Source: Daphnia pulex (taxonomy: Eukaryota > Arthropoda > Branchiopoda > Diplostraca > Daphniidae). Taken from it: a DNA stretch of 64,000 bases. The notes under the pieces are model-generated. The model was not told the origin of the DNA. It did no database searches and was given only the letters and a program-made list of their open reading frames with translations. The position numbers were made by a program, and so were the translations under genes. Below, piece after piece: positions 1 to 11,283 of this stretch. Positions within the stretch are counted from its first letter, which is position 1. Each line of letters starts with the position of its first letter. The DNA lies in the NCBI RefSeq assembly GCF_021134715.1, contig NC_060023.1:992001-1056000 (forward strand), read 5' to 3'.

Positions 1-1673
1 AGTCACGGAGAACAGATTGGAGCCGCCGGCGAATGGACGAGGCCTCTTCAGCTACTTGTGGGATCAAGTTGAGTACACCACCATATTCACCTGTTGAAAT
101 TAATCGTAATTTTAGAAATTTCTCCATCGTAGCAATGTGATTTTATCATCCAAGATGTGGTGCCGACAATTCAACGCAATAAGATGGTTGACTTGACAAC
201 CTATTGGATTTACGGGATTTTAACTTTTCTTTTCCCCGTCTCTCACGAAACGGTAAACATCAACGGCGTCGCAAAACCATTTCAGTGGCCGGTATGCAAA
301 TTCTACCCAATGTCGTTATAAATTTGAAAGTCATAATCAAAAAATTCTATTCTATTAAAGGTTTGGTTGGGACTTGGCCTTTCAATTCTGTTTGTTATCT
401 CAATTTTAAAGTTGACGCAACACGCCTTAAACTATCTTCCCGCAAACTGGGAATATAAATCCCGATCGAAAAAAGGATCAAGGCAATTAAGAAACAGAAA
501 CATTTTGCTTGTAGCCAAGAAAAAGAGCGAAAACGAGTACCTCTACGTATTTGGAAATCTGCTGTCACAAGGTTCAATTGAAGCTATTTGTTATGATAGC
601 AAGGATTGAGGAGAAAATTAACTTTAAATAAAAATGAATTAGGTATCCCTTGTCAATCAAGTCGGCTGCCATTTCGTTTGGTAGCCGGGGTTTGGACAGT
701 GGTAGCTTTCTTTTTCGTCCAGGCATACACCTCGACTCTCTTCACCTACATCGTTATGCCGGTTAATCGCCCGTTAATAACTTCAGTTTACGACATTCCG
801 GACAATCCTGACATTAACGTCTTCATCGAGATGGCGGGAATTCCCGATATTTTGCTTTCGGCAAGTTAATTCAAATACAATGTTATTTTTTTTTTAGATC
901 AAACAGCTTTAACTTGTTGAATTTTTATTTGAAATTGATTTGACAGTTGGTTAACGATACGGTCCTGTTCAGGACGCTGCGAAAAAGGATCGATTCTTTC
1001 CCTAATTCACGATGCAATTTAGCATCGCATTGCATCAGTTCAATAAGACCCGGAACGAAAAACGTCTTTTTCGCTGTAAAATGTTTCAACTATTTTTACT
1101 CGATTGGATTAACAACTAGTGTTTGGAATTAAGCTAAATTAGAAAATAATCATGCAAAAACCCAAATTCAACAACAAATTAAAACGTAATAATTTGATAG
1201 GTGAAAAATTATCTCAAAGACGCAATCAACGCAGATTTCAAAAGAACTGGAAAATGCAATTTGCAGATGACGAAAGACGGCTTATTCCCATCGTTTGTCA
1301 CCTTTGCGCTCCCGAAAAATAGTCCCTACACGAAAAGTATTAGCAAAGGGTAAGATACAAATTCACAAATCCATACGGTTATTGCCTTAATCTTCTTTGA
1401 ATCTATTTTCTTTTGAATTGTAATATTTTATGCGCGTAAAAAAAAAGACTGTTGGATCTGCATCAAACTGGGTTGATCGACTTCTGGGACACATGGTTCC
1501 GCCCAACGTCTCCGCAATGCACGGGGGACATTAAAAGTGGATCCAGGAAGTCGGGAAACCAAACCTCAGCACTTTCCCTCAAAAATTTGACTGGGCCATT
1601 TATAGTCTTCGCAGTTGGATTGAGTCTTGCATTTTTGGTTTTTCTTTTCGAGCAAATGTTTTACTATTACTAA
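1..1673 (+). CDS. Ionotropic receptor (IR)-like, copy 1, 5' end off window
   Basis: Divergent ionotropic glutamate receptor-like subunit, probably a chemosensory cation-channel subunit of the plasma membrane. Seven exons are visible: <1-67, 133-291, 361-571, 643-860, 947-1075, 1201-1349 and 1448-1673. Frames join without a stop. Exon 133-291 carries the S1 core with the ligand-site Arg (QRNKMVDLTTYW) and ends at FQWP. Exon 361-571 holds the first membrane segment (VWLGLGLSILFV). Exon 643-860 holds the main pore helix with VQAYTSTLFTY, the counterpart of the iGluR SYTANLAAF motif. The last exon has GLIDFWDTWFRP and a final membrane helix after SLKNLTGPF. Exon sizes equal those of the downstream paralogs, except the variable 211-nt exon. 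Intron 861-946 begins with GC instead of GT. AATAAA lies at 1779-1784. The ligand is unknown. The missing 5' exons should encode the signal peptide. Confidence 0.88.
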
Positions 1674-3578
1674 ACCTGTTGTAGCAATCAAGCTAGGCGT
1701 CACTGGCTTTAAGTAGTGCCCATTTAATTTACCAGTTTTTCAAAAATTTGAGCTGAAAATGTCGCGCTATGGACATTCAATAAAAGTTCAAATAATTTGT
1801 TGTTACTTTTGCTCGGTTATTAACTTCAAAACTTGACAGCTAATCTGTAATAAAAACTAATGCGACTTAAAATGTAAACATTTTATATCGATCCATTCGG
1901 AACATAATAGTTAAGTTTGACCTTACCTTTGTTGCATTGATCTCGATGTTGCTACATTAAATCACCAGTTTGGCGACTGCTGGCATCGGCAAAGTTTTCC
2001 GGAGCGAACGTAGCGTAGTGCTCGAAGAACAGGTGTACCGAGTTGTGCCGCTGTCCAATAACAGCACCGCCATTTTTCTATCTGCGATTGAAATAAATTT
2101 ATTAATGTATTGCCTAGTTTTATCGATCGCACAACGTAGAGGGAACGATTCGACGTAACATTCTTTTTCTTGAGGCCTTAACCTGAAAAGACTAAACCGA
2201 GATAGGTGGCACTTGCAAATCGAAACATTTGCACGGAGCATTTATAATCCTATATCAATGGGGTTGGCTCTTTCCCCTTTTTGGCAATCCTGTGCGAGAA
2301 AATTCTACTGAACAGAAAGAAACGTCCAGCACACTCATTCGGGGCTAACCAGAGCATTTGTTGATATTTTTTATTCGATTAACTTTCACATAATTTTGTA
2401 ACTATCCAATGTCCGCTGGGTAACGACATCCGGGTTGCGGCGGATACAATATACAGACACAGAATCACCGAGAATTACAAAGTTGTACGCGATCCTGAAC
2501 AGTCTGCATATGGACTTGAGACGAACTGATTTGATGACAGAAAACTACAGATTCTCTGGACGATACAATTGATTTTGTGATATCCAATCCAAGATACAAG
2601 TGAAAAGGTGTGCCTACCTTTGTCTGCGGTGCTATGGTGATCATCGATTCGGCCAATGACAGCAACTGACACCAGAAAAGACGAACATTATTTTTCACAA
2701 GGCAGCCAGGTCAGCCGGGGAAACATCCTCTTAGACTATCAATGTTAAAGTGCACTTATAAATAATGTTGAACGGCAGCAAAACAATAATACGGATATTC
2801 CATTTTAGACCTACAACAGAACGCTTTATTTCTATTCGAAATTGATTCGTATTATACTAGACTCACTGATCGCAAATGGTCAAGAGAGAACAGGGCAGGC
2901 GTGACATTGCTAAGACAATGAATAACATATTAGTGAATAAATCCGCTGTCAGAAATCGCTTATTCCGCTACTGCTACCGTCGCTACTGCTGTAACCACTG
3001 TTACTATATAAATGAAGATGTCCTCCCATATACGTTCTAATGGGCAGTCTTTAAGGTAGCGCATTCAACTGATATCCCCGCTGAAATTCCGTCAAGGAAT
3101 ATCAAGCTGAGTTTATTCAAAGAAAAAAGGAAAATCGGTTCTTCTAAATTCTTCTACCAGCACAAAAAGGAATGCAAAATGATTCACTCTGTTGAACTAA
3201 AAATTTTCTAGAAAACTACCTTTTCGGACCGAATATTATCTCGCGCACCGAGGTCAACACAACAACTTGCGTGGTTCCACAGCCTAAAACTAATTATCGA
3301 ATTGATCGAGCACAGGATATAATCTAAACCAATCCTCCCACACAACGAATGTTCCAGTGTTCTACTAAATATCTAATTCCGCAGTCCAACGAGAGCATTG
3401 GTTCATGTCGTTCTGAAACTGAAATAGATCAAAATCAATGGACTGGCGTTGAATTAAATGTGTTCGTCCAATGTCGAGAAGCACAGACGTGCATTTTGTG
3501 GAAATGAATAACACAACAGCGTAAGTGTCAATCTTCCGCCAATCATTTGGTGTACTCTAATACCGCTGTCGACCGTCA
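1674..3578. other. Intergenic DNA of the IR array, duplicated elsewhere
   Basis: No gene found. The segment consists of blocks that recur near the neighbouring IR copies: 2470-2690 resembles 6750-6970; 2818-3107 resembles 7527-7795, including a TATA box; and 3228-3400 resembles 10429-10600 and 10640-10770. The short ORFs here are not conserved between the copies. Confidence 0.6.
3004..3013 (+). promoter_or_regulatory. Distal duplicated TATA box upstream of IR copy 2
   Basis: CTATATAAAT followed about 30 bp later by GCAGTCTTTAAGG, inside a block of about 270 bp nearly identical to the immediate promoter of IR copy 3. Here it lies about 790 bp from the next ATG, so it is either a distal promoter or a stranded duplicate. 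Confidence 0.45.
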
Positions 3579-3586
3579 CTATAAAC
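3579..3586 (+). promoter_or_regulatory. Putative TATA box of IR copy 2
   Basis: CTATAAAC, followed by a CTGCAGGATAGTCTTC segment that resembles the CTGCTGGACAGTCTT start region of IR copy 3. It is about 215 bp upstream of the ATG at 3796. Confidence 0.45.
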
Positions 3587-3795
3587 GAAGAAGCTCTTCA
3601 TATACTGCAGGATAGTCTTCGAACGTTTCAACGCACAAACAGACATATTAGTGAATCGGGAAAAAATCCCGCGTAACAAAGTCATTTACATCGCGTGATA
3701 ATAGGGCAGTAATAATTGGAATTAACTAGAGAACCGCGCCCATTACATCTGTGCTTCGCTGACAACACAAAAAAGAAATCTGATAGTCATCTAAA

Positions 3796-6006
3796 ATGTT
3801 TTCTTTACCTTATTACTTTCTGTCGTTTGTCACCATTTCGCCCTGTAGTTTCTCGTCGTCATCCTCGCTGAATTCTATCAGTGGTCACCACCTTCGTGTC
3901 ATCTGGGTAATAAACCGACATGATTAACTTTTTGGAATTAACATTTAATAGAAAAATTACGTCACCTTGCGATCTATTTCAGCCGCTTTGGAGTGGCAAC
4001 CCCAGAGGATTGTCTGGGCCACTCAAGGGAGGTGTCGTCCTCGATTATCTGTCGAATCGATTAAATTTCACGTAAAACAAAGAGAGAAAATGAGTTGTCA
4101 ATACTTTTCAAGCCAACTGCCTGCCCTCTTACCTCATCATCCTTACACAGGTACGAAATGGTCCGAGTTACGGAGAACAGGTTGGAGCCACCAGCCAATG
4201 GACGAGGACTCTTCAGTTACTTGTTTGATAAAGTTGAGTATGCCTTTTGATTCTCCGTTTGACTGGCTCAAATTTCCTGAATAATTGAGAGAAGGAAACA
4301 CGTAAACTTACTGAAACACAAGTGATGAAATTAAACTAATAATTTTTAAACAGTGAGCTGAGCTTACGTCTAGTATAGACTTCACACAAAATACTATTCA
4401 ATTAATTTGTACACTTTTTATCAAAGCAATGCGATTTAATTATCTACGACGTGCTGCCGACAGTTCAGCGCAATCAGATTGTTGATTTGACAACGTATTG
4501 GATTTACGGAGACAACGGTTTCCTGATTCCAGTGTCGGGAGAAACGGCCAACCTCAACGGCGTCATCAAACCGTTTCAATGGCCGGTAAAACGAATGAAA
4601 AATTGTGTTGGATATCATTATTAGGACCATACCATTATTCTTAAACTAAGATTTAAACTCTTATAAAAAAAAATACATCCAAAGGTTTGGCTGGGAATAT
4701 GCGTATCTGTTGCTTTCGTTATGTTGGTGTTGTATTTAATGCAACACTGCATAACAGTAAAACATCTCCTCGCAATTAATGACAACTTGACGACCCGCAG
4801 CGGAGGCAATCCGAAATTCGCCACAGAACAGATGGAAAACGAGTACCTTTACGTCTTGGGAAATTTACTGTCGCAAGGTTGAACTTAAAACAAATGATGT
4901 TAGCAGATAAATCCTAAAGAAGTAATACAATCTTATAGGGATCCCCTTCAAATCGAAACGTTTATCTTTCCGAATGGTGGCCGGTGTTTGGACGCTGGCC
5001 GCTTTCTTCTTCGTCCAGACCTACAACTCGACTCTCATAACGTACATAATTACGCCAGTTAACGTTCCTATTATGAGCACAGTCCAAGACATCGTTGAAA
5101 ATCCCAATATTTATGTGTTTATTAAAAAGGCGGGAGTTAGTGACACTTTGCTTTCGGTAAAATTAAATTCGAATTCAAACTAACTGTCGCACATATAAAA
5201 TTTCCATTTTAATTCACAGACGTTAAACGATTCGGGCATGTACACAAAACTACGAAAAAGACTGGACTCTTCTCCAAATGCCCGGTGCAATTTGACGTCA
5301 GAGTGCATCCGTCTAATCACACCCGGATCAAAAAATGTTTACATCGACGTAAGATATTGCGAAAGTCGTAACACAATATTATTTCAGATGACTGTAATAG
5401 AAAAGAGCATGAACCCCAACTTATTAATAGGGGAGAAATTACCTCAAGGACGTTATCAAATCTGATTTTCACACGACTGGGAAATGCAACTTGCAGATGG
5501 CAAAAGAAAGATTCATTCCATTATTTGTAACATTTGCGCTACCGAATAACAGTCCCTACACTAAAAGCATTAGCATCGGGTAAAGACTAAATTTATCCTA
5601 AATTGCTCTTGTACGCAAACATGTTGAAATTCTAAATGTTGATGTTGCACGTTTTCAAATTTAAAAAAGACTAATGGATCTGCATCAAACTGGGCTGATC
5701 GACTTTTGGGACACATGGTTCCGCCCAATGCCCCCGCAATGTACGGGCGACATCAAAAGTGGAAACAGGAAATCGAAAAATCAAAATTCGTCGCTATCCC
5801 TCAAGAATTTGACGGGACCATTTTTGGTGTTGGCAGTTGGAGTGAGCCTGTCTCTTGTGGCTTTTATTTTCGAAAACATCTTTTCGATTCCTGAACGCCA
5901 TCGTCGACGACGTAGAAAGTTGCAGCAAGAACCACCAACTAATAACGCCATCGAGGTTTCACCCTACATTGCCCAAGAAGAAACACCCCCATTCATCCTT
6001 GACTGA
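3796..6006 (+). CDS. Ionotropic receptor (IR)-like, copy 2
   Basis: Complete 9-exon IR-like channel subunit, 488 codons: 3796-3906, 3983-4071, 4151-4232, 4427-4585, 4685-4877, 4939-5156, 5220-5348, 5431-5579, 5670-6006. The start is the ATG giving a hydrophobic N-terminus (YYFLSFVTI), a likely signal peptide, followed by HLRVIW. S1 follows (YEMVRVTENRLEP, then QRNQIVDLTTYW with the conserved Arg), then TM1 (VWLGICVSVAFVMLVLYL) and the pore helix ending VQTYNSTLITYII. S2 is spread over three exons. The final helix after SLKNLTGPF precedes a tail unusually long for this array, with an Arg-rich stretch (HRRRRRKLQQ). There is no large amino-terminal domain, as in most divergent arthropod IRs. AATAAA at 6163. 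A chemosensory role is inferred from family membership; the ligand cannot be read from sequence. Confidence 0.92.
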
Positions 6007-7708
6007 GCGTGGCAGACAATATTGCGCACGACTACAATTAATACTTCTATAAGCACTCAAGACATTTAACTCTGATCAATATACAATTAACACGAAATAG
6101 CATTTTGTTTAGTAAGTATAGTATAGGCTTATTGAAATACAAAAGCTTTGCAACTAAATTTTAATAAAAAACTAAACTTCTATCACTATCGAAATATTTT
6201 TCAAATCTCATTCGAGTTGAACAGCATGACGCAACGTAGAAATCATATCAAATAGGGAAAGGGTCTTTTTCAATGACCACTGGCCAATCAATACAAAGAA
6301 GCCATATTAGAGTCCCATTTGCACCAGTGAATAAAACATTTGACGTCTATCATCCATAAACCTGACAATCGCTCTACACGAGTCACGAGGTTGCATAGCT
6401 AATATTAGCCTAGTTACGGTACTGTGTGGTATTTAAAAGTAATAAGAAGATATTCCCATGTATCGCTGGGGTTCTAATGATCTACCGCGGGTCGTCACAA
6501 CAAAACTGACATGGGCGTATGGTACTTAAGTTGGGAGAACAATTGCAAAAGCCGAAAGAAAATTATGTAACGTCATGTCTTCGTTCTGCTGCTGGTAGTA
6601 TTTCAAAATCAAAATTCGTCGAAATTGAAGTTTTATGGTTAAATTCTCGCAACTGCTATCAATAGGAAGGCGACGAAATTCAATATCTCCCATTGGAAAT
6701 AAATCACGATAAAAATAGACAAATTTCAGCAACTTTGTTGGAAAGAGACCGTTCAAATGAGGGCTACAATTATTTGGAGTTCTATGCGACCCTGAACAAT
6801 ATGCATACGGACCTTAATAGAGCGGGTTTATTAGCAGAAAACTACGGCGTCTCTACGCACCCAATGATTTTGTGAAATTCACTCTGAAATAAGTAAATTT
6901 GCGCCTACCTTGTCTGCGTTGCTGTGTTGATCATCGATTTGGCAAGTGACAGCAACTGGCACCGGAAAAAATACACGGAAGTGGGATGAGCCCAGTTTAT
7001 CACATCACCAGATGCAATTTCACAACCTAAAAATCAGAGAAATGAGAAATACAATTAAATTATTGATGATCGAGGAAATATTCTCTGGCGCTATAAATTT
7101 TAAAGCGTTCTTATGAATATTCAATGCCAACAAAGATTTTGCTATTCCATTTACTAGGTCTACAACAGCACGCTTTAGTTCCATAGCAAATAATTTGAAC
7201 AAGGTTCATTGATCGCATGTCGTAAAGGACAGGAGTGACATTTTGAAAAGCCATGAATAGCGTAACAGCCAACAAATATCCTGTCAATGATTTTGTTTAC
7301 TTCGCTATAGTTACTGCCAGAGACGGTTACTATATAAATGTCTCGCACCAATGCGAGACAGCTCTCAGCCTAGGTTATTCCATCAAGATCATAACCCACA
7401 GTTAGAAAAGTATGATTCAATTATTTTGAACGCCGGGGAAACATCCTCTTACGCTATTAATGTTAGGGTGCACTTATAAATGTTGAATGCCAGCCAAACA
7501 ATGGTAAAGCTATTTCATTGAGGCCTTCAACAGAACGCGCTTTATTTCTATTTGAAATTGATTTATATACTAGACTCGCTGATCGTTAAAGGTCAAGAGA
7601 GAACAGGGCAGGCGTGACATTGCGAAGACCATGAATAACATATACTAGTAGATCAATCTGCTGTCAGATTTCGCTTATTCCGCTACCGTTACCTACTGCT
7701 ACTAGGTC
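6007..7708. other. Intergenic DNA between IR copies 2 and 3
   Basis: No gene found. Contains duplicated array sequence: 6690-6970 resembles both 2470-2690 and 11200-11283. Positions 7150-7400 are a further diverged copy of the promoter block, with its own TATATAAA at 7333-7340. The ORFs at 6526-6756 and 6693-6875 overlap on opposite strands and show no family signature. Confidence 0.6.
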
Positions 7709-7717
7709 TATATAAAT
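7709..7717 (+). promoter_or_regulatory. TATA box of IR copy 3
   Basis: TATATAAAT followed about 30 bp downstream by GGACAGTCTT, an initiator-like element. The ATG of IR copy 3 is at 7810. The surrounding block is shared with 2818-3107. Confidence 0.6.
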
Positions 7718-7809
7718 GAAAATGTATACGTACTGCTGGACAGTCTTAAGGGTAGCGCATCCAACTGATATCCCTGCTGAAATCCTGTCAAGGAATTTTA
7801 GAATTTGAA

Positions 7810-9992
7810 ATGATTTCTTTACATTTTCTTGTTTGGTTGGTCATAATTTCAACCTACAATTTCTCGTCGACGTCAATGCCAGATTCGCTCAGTGGTCGTC
7901 ACCTTCGTGTCATCTGGGTAATAAAAAGTTATGCTTCACTCTTTTTAGTACTAAAGATTTTCAATAAAAAAACTACGTTACCTATGGCTATTCATTCCAG
8001 ACACTTTGGAGTGGGAATCCCAAAGGATTGTCAGGACCACTCAAGGGAGGTGTCATCCTCGATTATCTATCGACACGATTAAATTTCACGTAACAAAAAA
8101 AAACGAAAAATGAATAATTCTGTCTAATTGAAGTTTCGTTTAAAATATTTACCTCGTCATCCTTGCTCCCTCCACAGATATGAAATGGTGCGAGTCACGG
8201 AGAACAGGTTGGAGCCAACAGCGAATGGACGAGGATTCTTCAGCTACTTGTTCGATAACGTTGAGTTCCTGTTTTTTTATTTAAAAAATAATAAAATTAA
8301 TTGTTAAAAATACCTGATACATATCAATTTAAAATTTTATTAAATATTTCTACTGTTCAGCACTGAGGAAACTATTTAGTCTACGTTTATAACGATATAA
8401 GGTCAACATACATAAACAGTAACTACATTTTTAACGAATGCATTATCACAGCAATGCGATTTGATCGTTCAAGATGTGATTCCGACGGTTCAGCGCAATC
8501 AGATTGTTGACCTGACAACGTACTGGATTTACGGCGATTCAGCTTTTCTTATTCCCGTCTCTGATGAAACGGCTAATATTAACGCCGTTATCAAGCCATT
8601 CCAATGGCCGGTATACATGTGTAGAATTACTCTAAATAATAAGCGGGGCTTTTAATTCACTTTCAAAAATCCTATTCAAAAAGGTTTGGTTGGGACTTTG
8701 TGTATCGATGGCATGTGTAACGGTATTTTTAAATTTGATGCAAAGCTACAAATTACATCATCCAGCAAATTGGCACAATCGGATCCAATCGGAGAAGAAA
8801 AGCGAACAATCCGGAAACAATTATCTGATGTCCATCAAGGAACACAGAATTAACGAGTACCTTTACGTATTTGGCAATCTACTGTCACAAGGTCTAATTT
8901 AGACTTTCAGTTTTATTTTTAAAATGAGGCACTTAATTTTGTAGGTAAATGAAGCAATCAAGTCTTGATATCTTTAACACTAGGAATCCCTTTCAAATCG
9001 AAACGGTTAGCTTTTCGTTTAGTCGCTTGCGGTTGGACTTTGGCCGCTTTCATCTTTGTTCAGACCTACACCTCGACTCTTTTCACCTACATAGTAACGC
9101 CAGTCAATCATCCGTTGATTAACTCAGTCTACGACATTTCGGATAAATCTGATATTAATGTATACACTAAAATGGCAGGGATTGTGGATACTTTACTTAC
9201 AGTAAGTTTCATGGCTCATTCAATACAATAGTGAAAAGATTTCGCCCGATAGAGGTTTACTAATTATTTAATGATTTAAAATCGATTTCAATTCATTTGC
9301 AGTCCATTAATAATCCGGACTTGTACTCGAAACTCCGAAAAAGAATCGACTCGTCATCCAAGTCTAGATGTAATTTTGCGTCAGAGTGCATTAGTTTAAT
9401 TACACCCGGATCAAGAAACGTTTTTCTCGACGTATGTTCCATTAAAAACATTTGAAAAATTTAAGACCAAATTTAACTTGAAAAATCCTTATTGTATCGC
9501 AATGTCCCACAGATAAAAAATTACGTCAAGGACGCAATCAAATCAGATTTCGAAAAAACTGGGAAATGTAATTTGCAGATGGCAAAAGAAGGATTTATGA
9601 CATCGTTTGCCACCTTGGCCCTACAGAAAAACAGTCCCTATACTAAAAGTATCAGCCAAGGGTAAGAGAACTTGACTGCAATTCGGTAGGATTAACCAAA
9701 ATGATTTATCCCTTAATCAATTGTTTTTGTACAAAACAAAATAAGACTGTTGGATCTGCATAAAACTGGACTGATCGACTTCTGGGATACGTGGTTTCGC
9801 CCAATGCCTCCGCAATGTACGGGCGACATCCAAAGTGGACACAGGAAAGCAAGAAACAAAACCTCATCACTTTCCCTCAAGAATTTGACTGGGCCATTTA
9901 TCGTCATTGCAGTTGGACTGAGTTTTTCGTTGTTGGCTTTTCTTTTGGAGCACATTCTTTGTGCGCAAGAGCGAAATCAAAGCCCCACGTAG
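7810..9992 (+). CDS. Ionotropic receptor (IR)-like, copy 3
   Basis: Complete IR-like subunit, 462 codons in nine exons: 7810-7917, 8001-8089, 8178-8259, 8452-8610, 8684-8891, 8984-9201, 9303-9431, 9513-9661, 9746-9992. Residues 1-25 form a signal peptide (LHFLVWLVIIST). S1 spans about residues 37-146 with the predicted ligand Arg at about 108 (TVQRNQIVDLTTYW). TM1 is about 147-166, the pore helix about 227-252 with VQTYTSTLFTYIV, S2 about 260-425, and the last membrane helix about 430-449 after SLKNLTG. The exon-6 donor is a normal GT, unlike copies 1, 5 and 6. AATAAA at 10226-10231. An IR-type cation channel subunit is well supported; the partner co-receptor and ligand are unknown. Confidence 0.92.
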
Positions 9993-10769
9993 CAAGTTAC
10001 AGCCCAATTCCGAACCAAACATCCCATATTTGAAGTGTCATATTCACCCGTTGAACCGAACAGTTATATAAGATACCTGCGGGCCAAACGACTAATAGAA
10101 AAATGGCGCAAAAATAGCAGCTTAGAACTAGCAAGTTCCTTAACGAATAAAATCCCCACGTCTACGTACGTAAAAACACTATTGTTCCCAAAAATGAAAC
10201 TATAAATGATGCACTGTGAAGACTAAATAAAGTTTGGCATTTTGATCATAAAACTCACCGCTTTCAACAAATTTTTAAGGTCCAACAACTTGTAGTTTAA
10301 TTAAGGAAAGCGTTCTCCCAAAACAGACTAATCAAGTAAAGTTGGAACTTACTTTGTCCGTGTGTTGCTGCGTTGCTCAAATATATACTACCGGTCCAGC
10401 AACTGCTGGCAAAGGGAAGGTTATTCGTACCGAATATTATTTGGCGATAAAAGGTCAAGTCAAGACAACAACTTGAGAAATTCCACAGCCTAAAATCGAA
10501 AAATTAAATGCCAAAATTATTGATCGAGCGGGAAATCATTTAAACCAATCCTCCGGCGCAATGAACGTTTCAGTGTTCTAATAACGAATTTAGACATTAT
10601 AATAGGAATAACAAAGAAGAACAGGTAAGGTCACAATTTTTCACAGCCTAAAGTCAAGAAATGGGAATGCCTTAATTATAAACCGTCCGAGAAGTAATTC
10701 TAAACCAATTCTCTAGCGCAATGAATGTTTAAGTGATCTAATAAATATTTGATTTCGTTGTTCTATACG
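9993..10769. other. Downstream flank of IR copy 3 with duplicated upstream blocks
   Basis: No gene found. Includes the copy-3 3' UTR (AATAAA at 10226). Positions 10429-10600 and, again, 10640-10767 are two diverged copies of the sequence at 3228-3400 upstream of IR copy 2, marked by the repeated phrases CACAGCCTAAA and CTAAACCAAT. Confidence 0.55.
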
Positions 10770-11283
10770 AGCATTGACTTTTGGGACACATGGTTCCGCC
10801 CAATGCTTCCGCAATGTACGGGACATCAAAAGTGGAAACAGGAAATCGAAAAACAGAAATTCGTCGCTATCCCTCAAGAATTGGACCGGCCCATTTTTAG
10901 TCTTTGCAGTTGGCTTGAGCCTGTCCTTTGTAGCTTTTATTTTAGAACAAACTCTATCGATTCCTGAACGCAAGCTTCGTCGACGTAATAAGTTACAACT
11001 GGAATAACCAACTGTCGTCGTCGAGGATTCACCCTAAATAACCGAGAAAGAGAAACCCACATTCATCCATGACTGAGCACGGCAGACGTTATTGCACACG
11101 ATTAAAAACTACATATCTAAAAGAACAATCACAAAAACTGAAAGAAATTTATGAAAGTAGGTAATTCCTTCCTTTCAGCTGCTTATATAGTATTTCAAAA
11201 TCAAAATTGAACAATAGACAAAATTCAGCAACTATGTTGGAAAAAGACTGTCCAAGAGAGGGCTACAGTTATTTGCAGTTCTG
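10770..11283 (+). pseudogene. Collapsed IR copy: last-exon relic plus 3' flank
   Basis: From GACTTTTGGGACACATGG the sequence matches the last exon of IR copy 2 (5699-6006), including the TM helix region, the Arg-rich tail and the 3' flank. Two bases are missing in the TGTACGGG(GC)GACATC segment near 10818, which shifts the frame before the membrane helix. No other IR exon is upstream. Instead the sequence jumps directly to a copy of the promoter-proximal region (3228-3400), so about 2.3 kb of gene body is gone. The match resumes downstream at 11190-11283 against 6600-6785. Confidence 0.85.
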
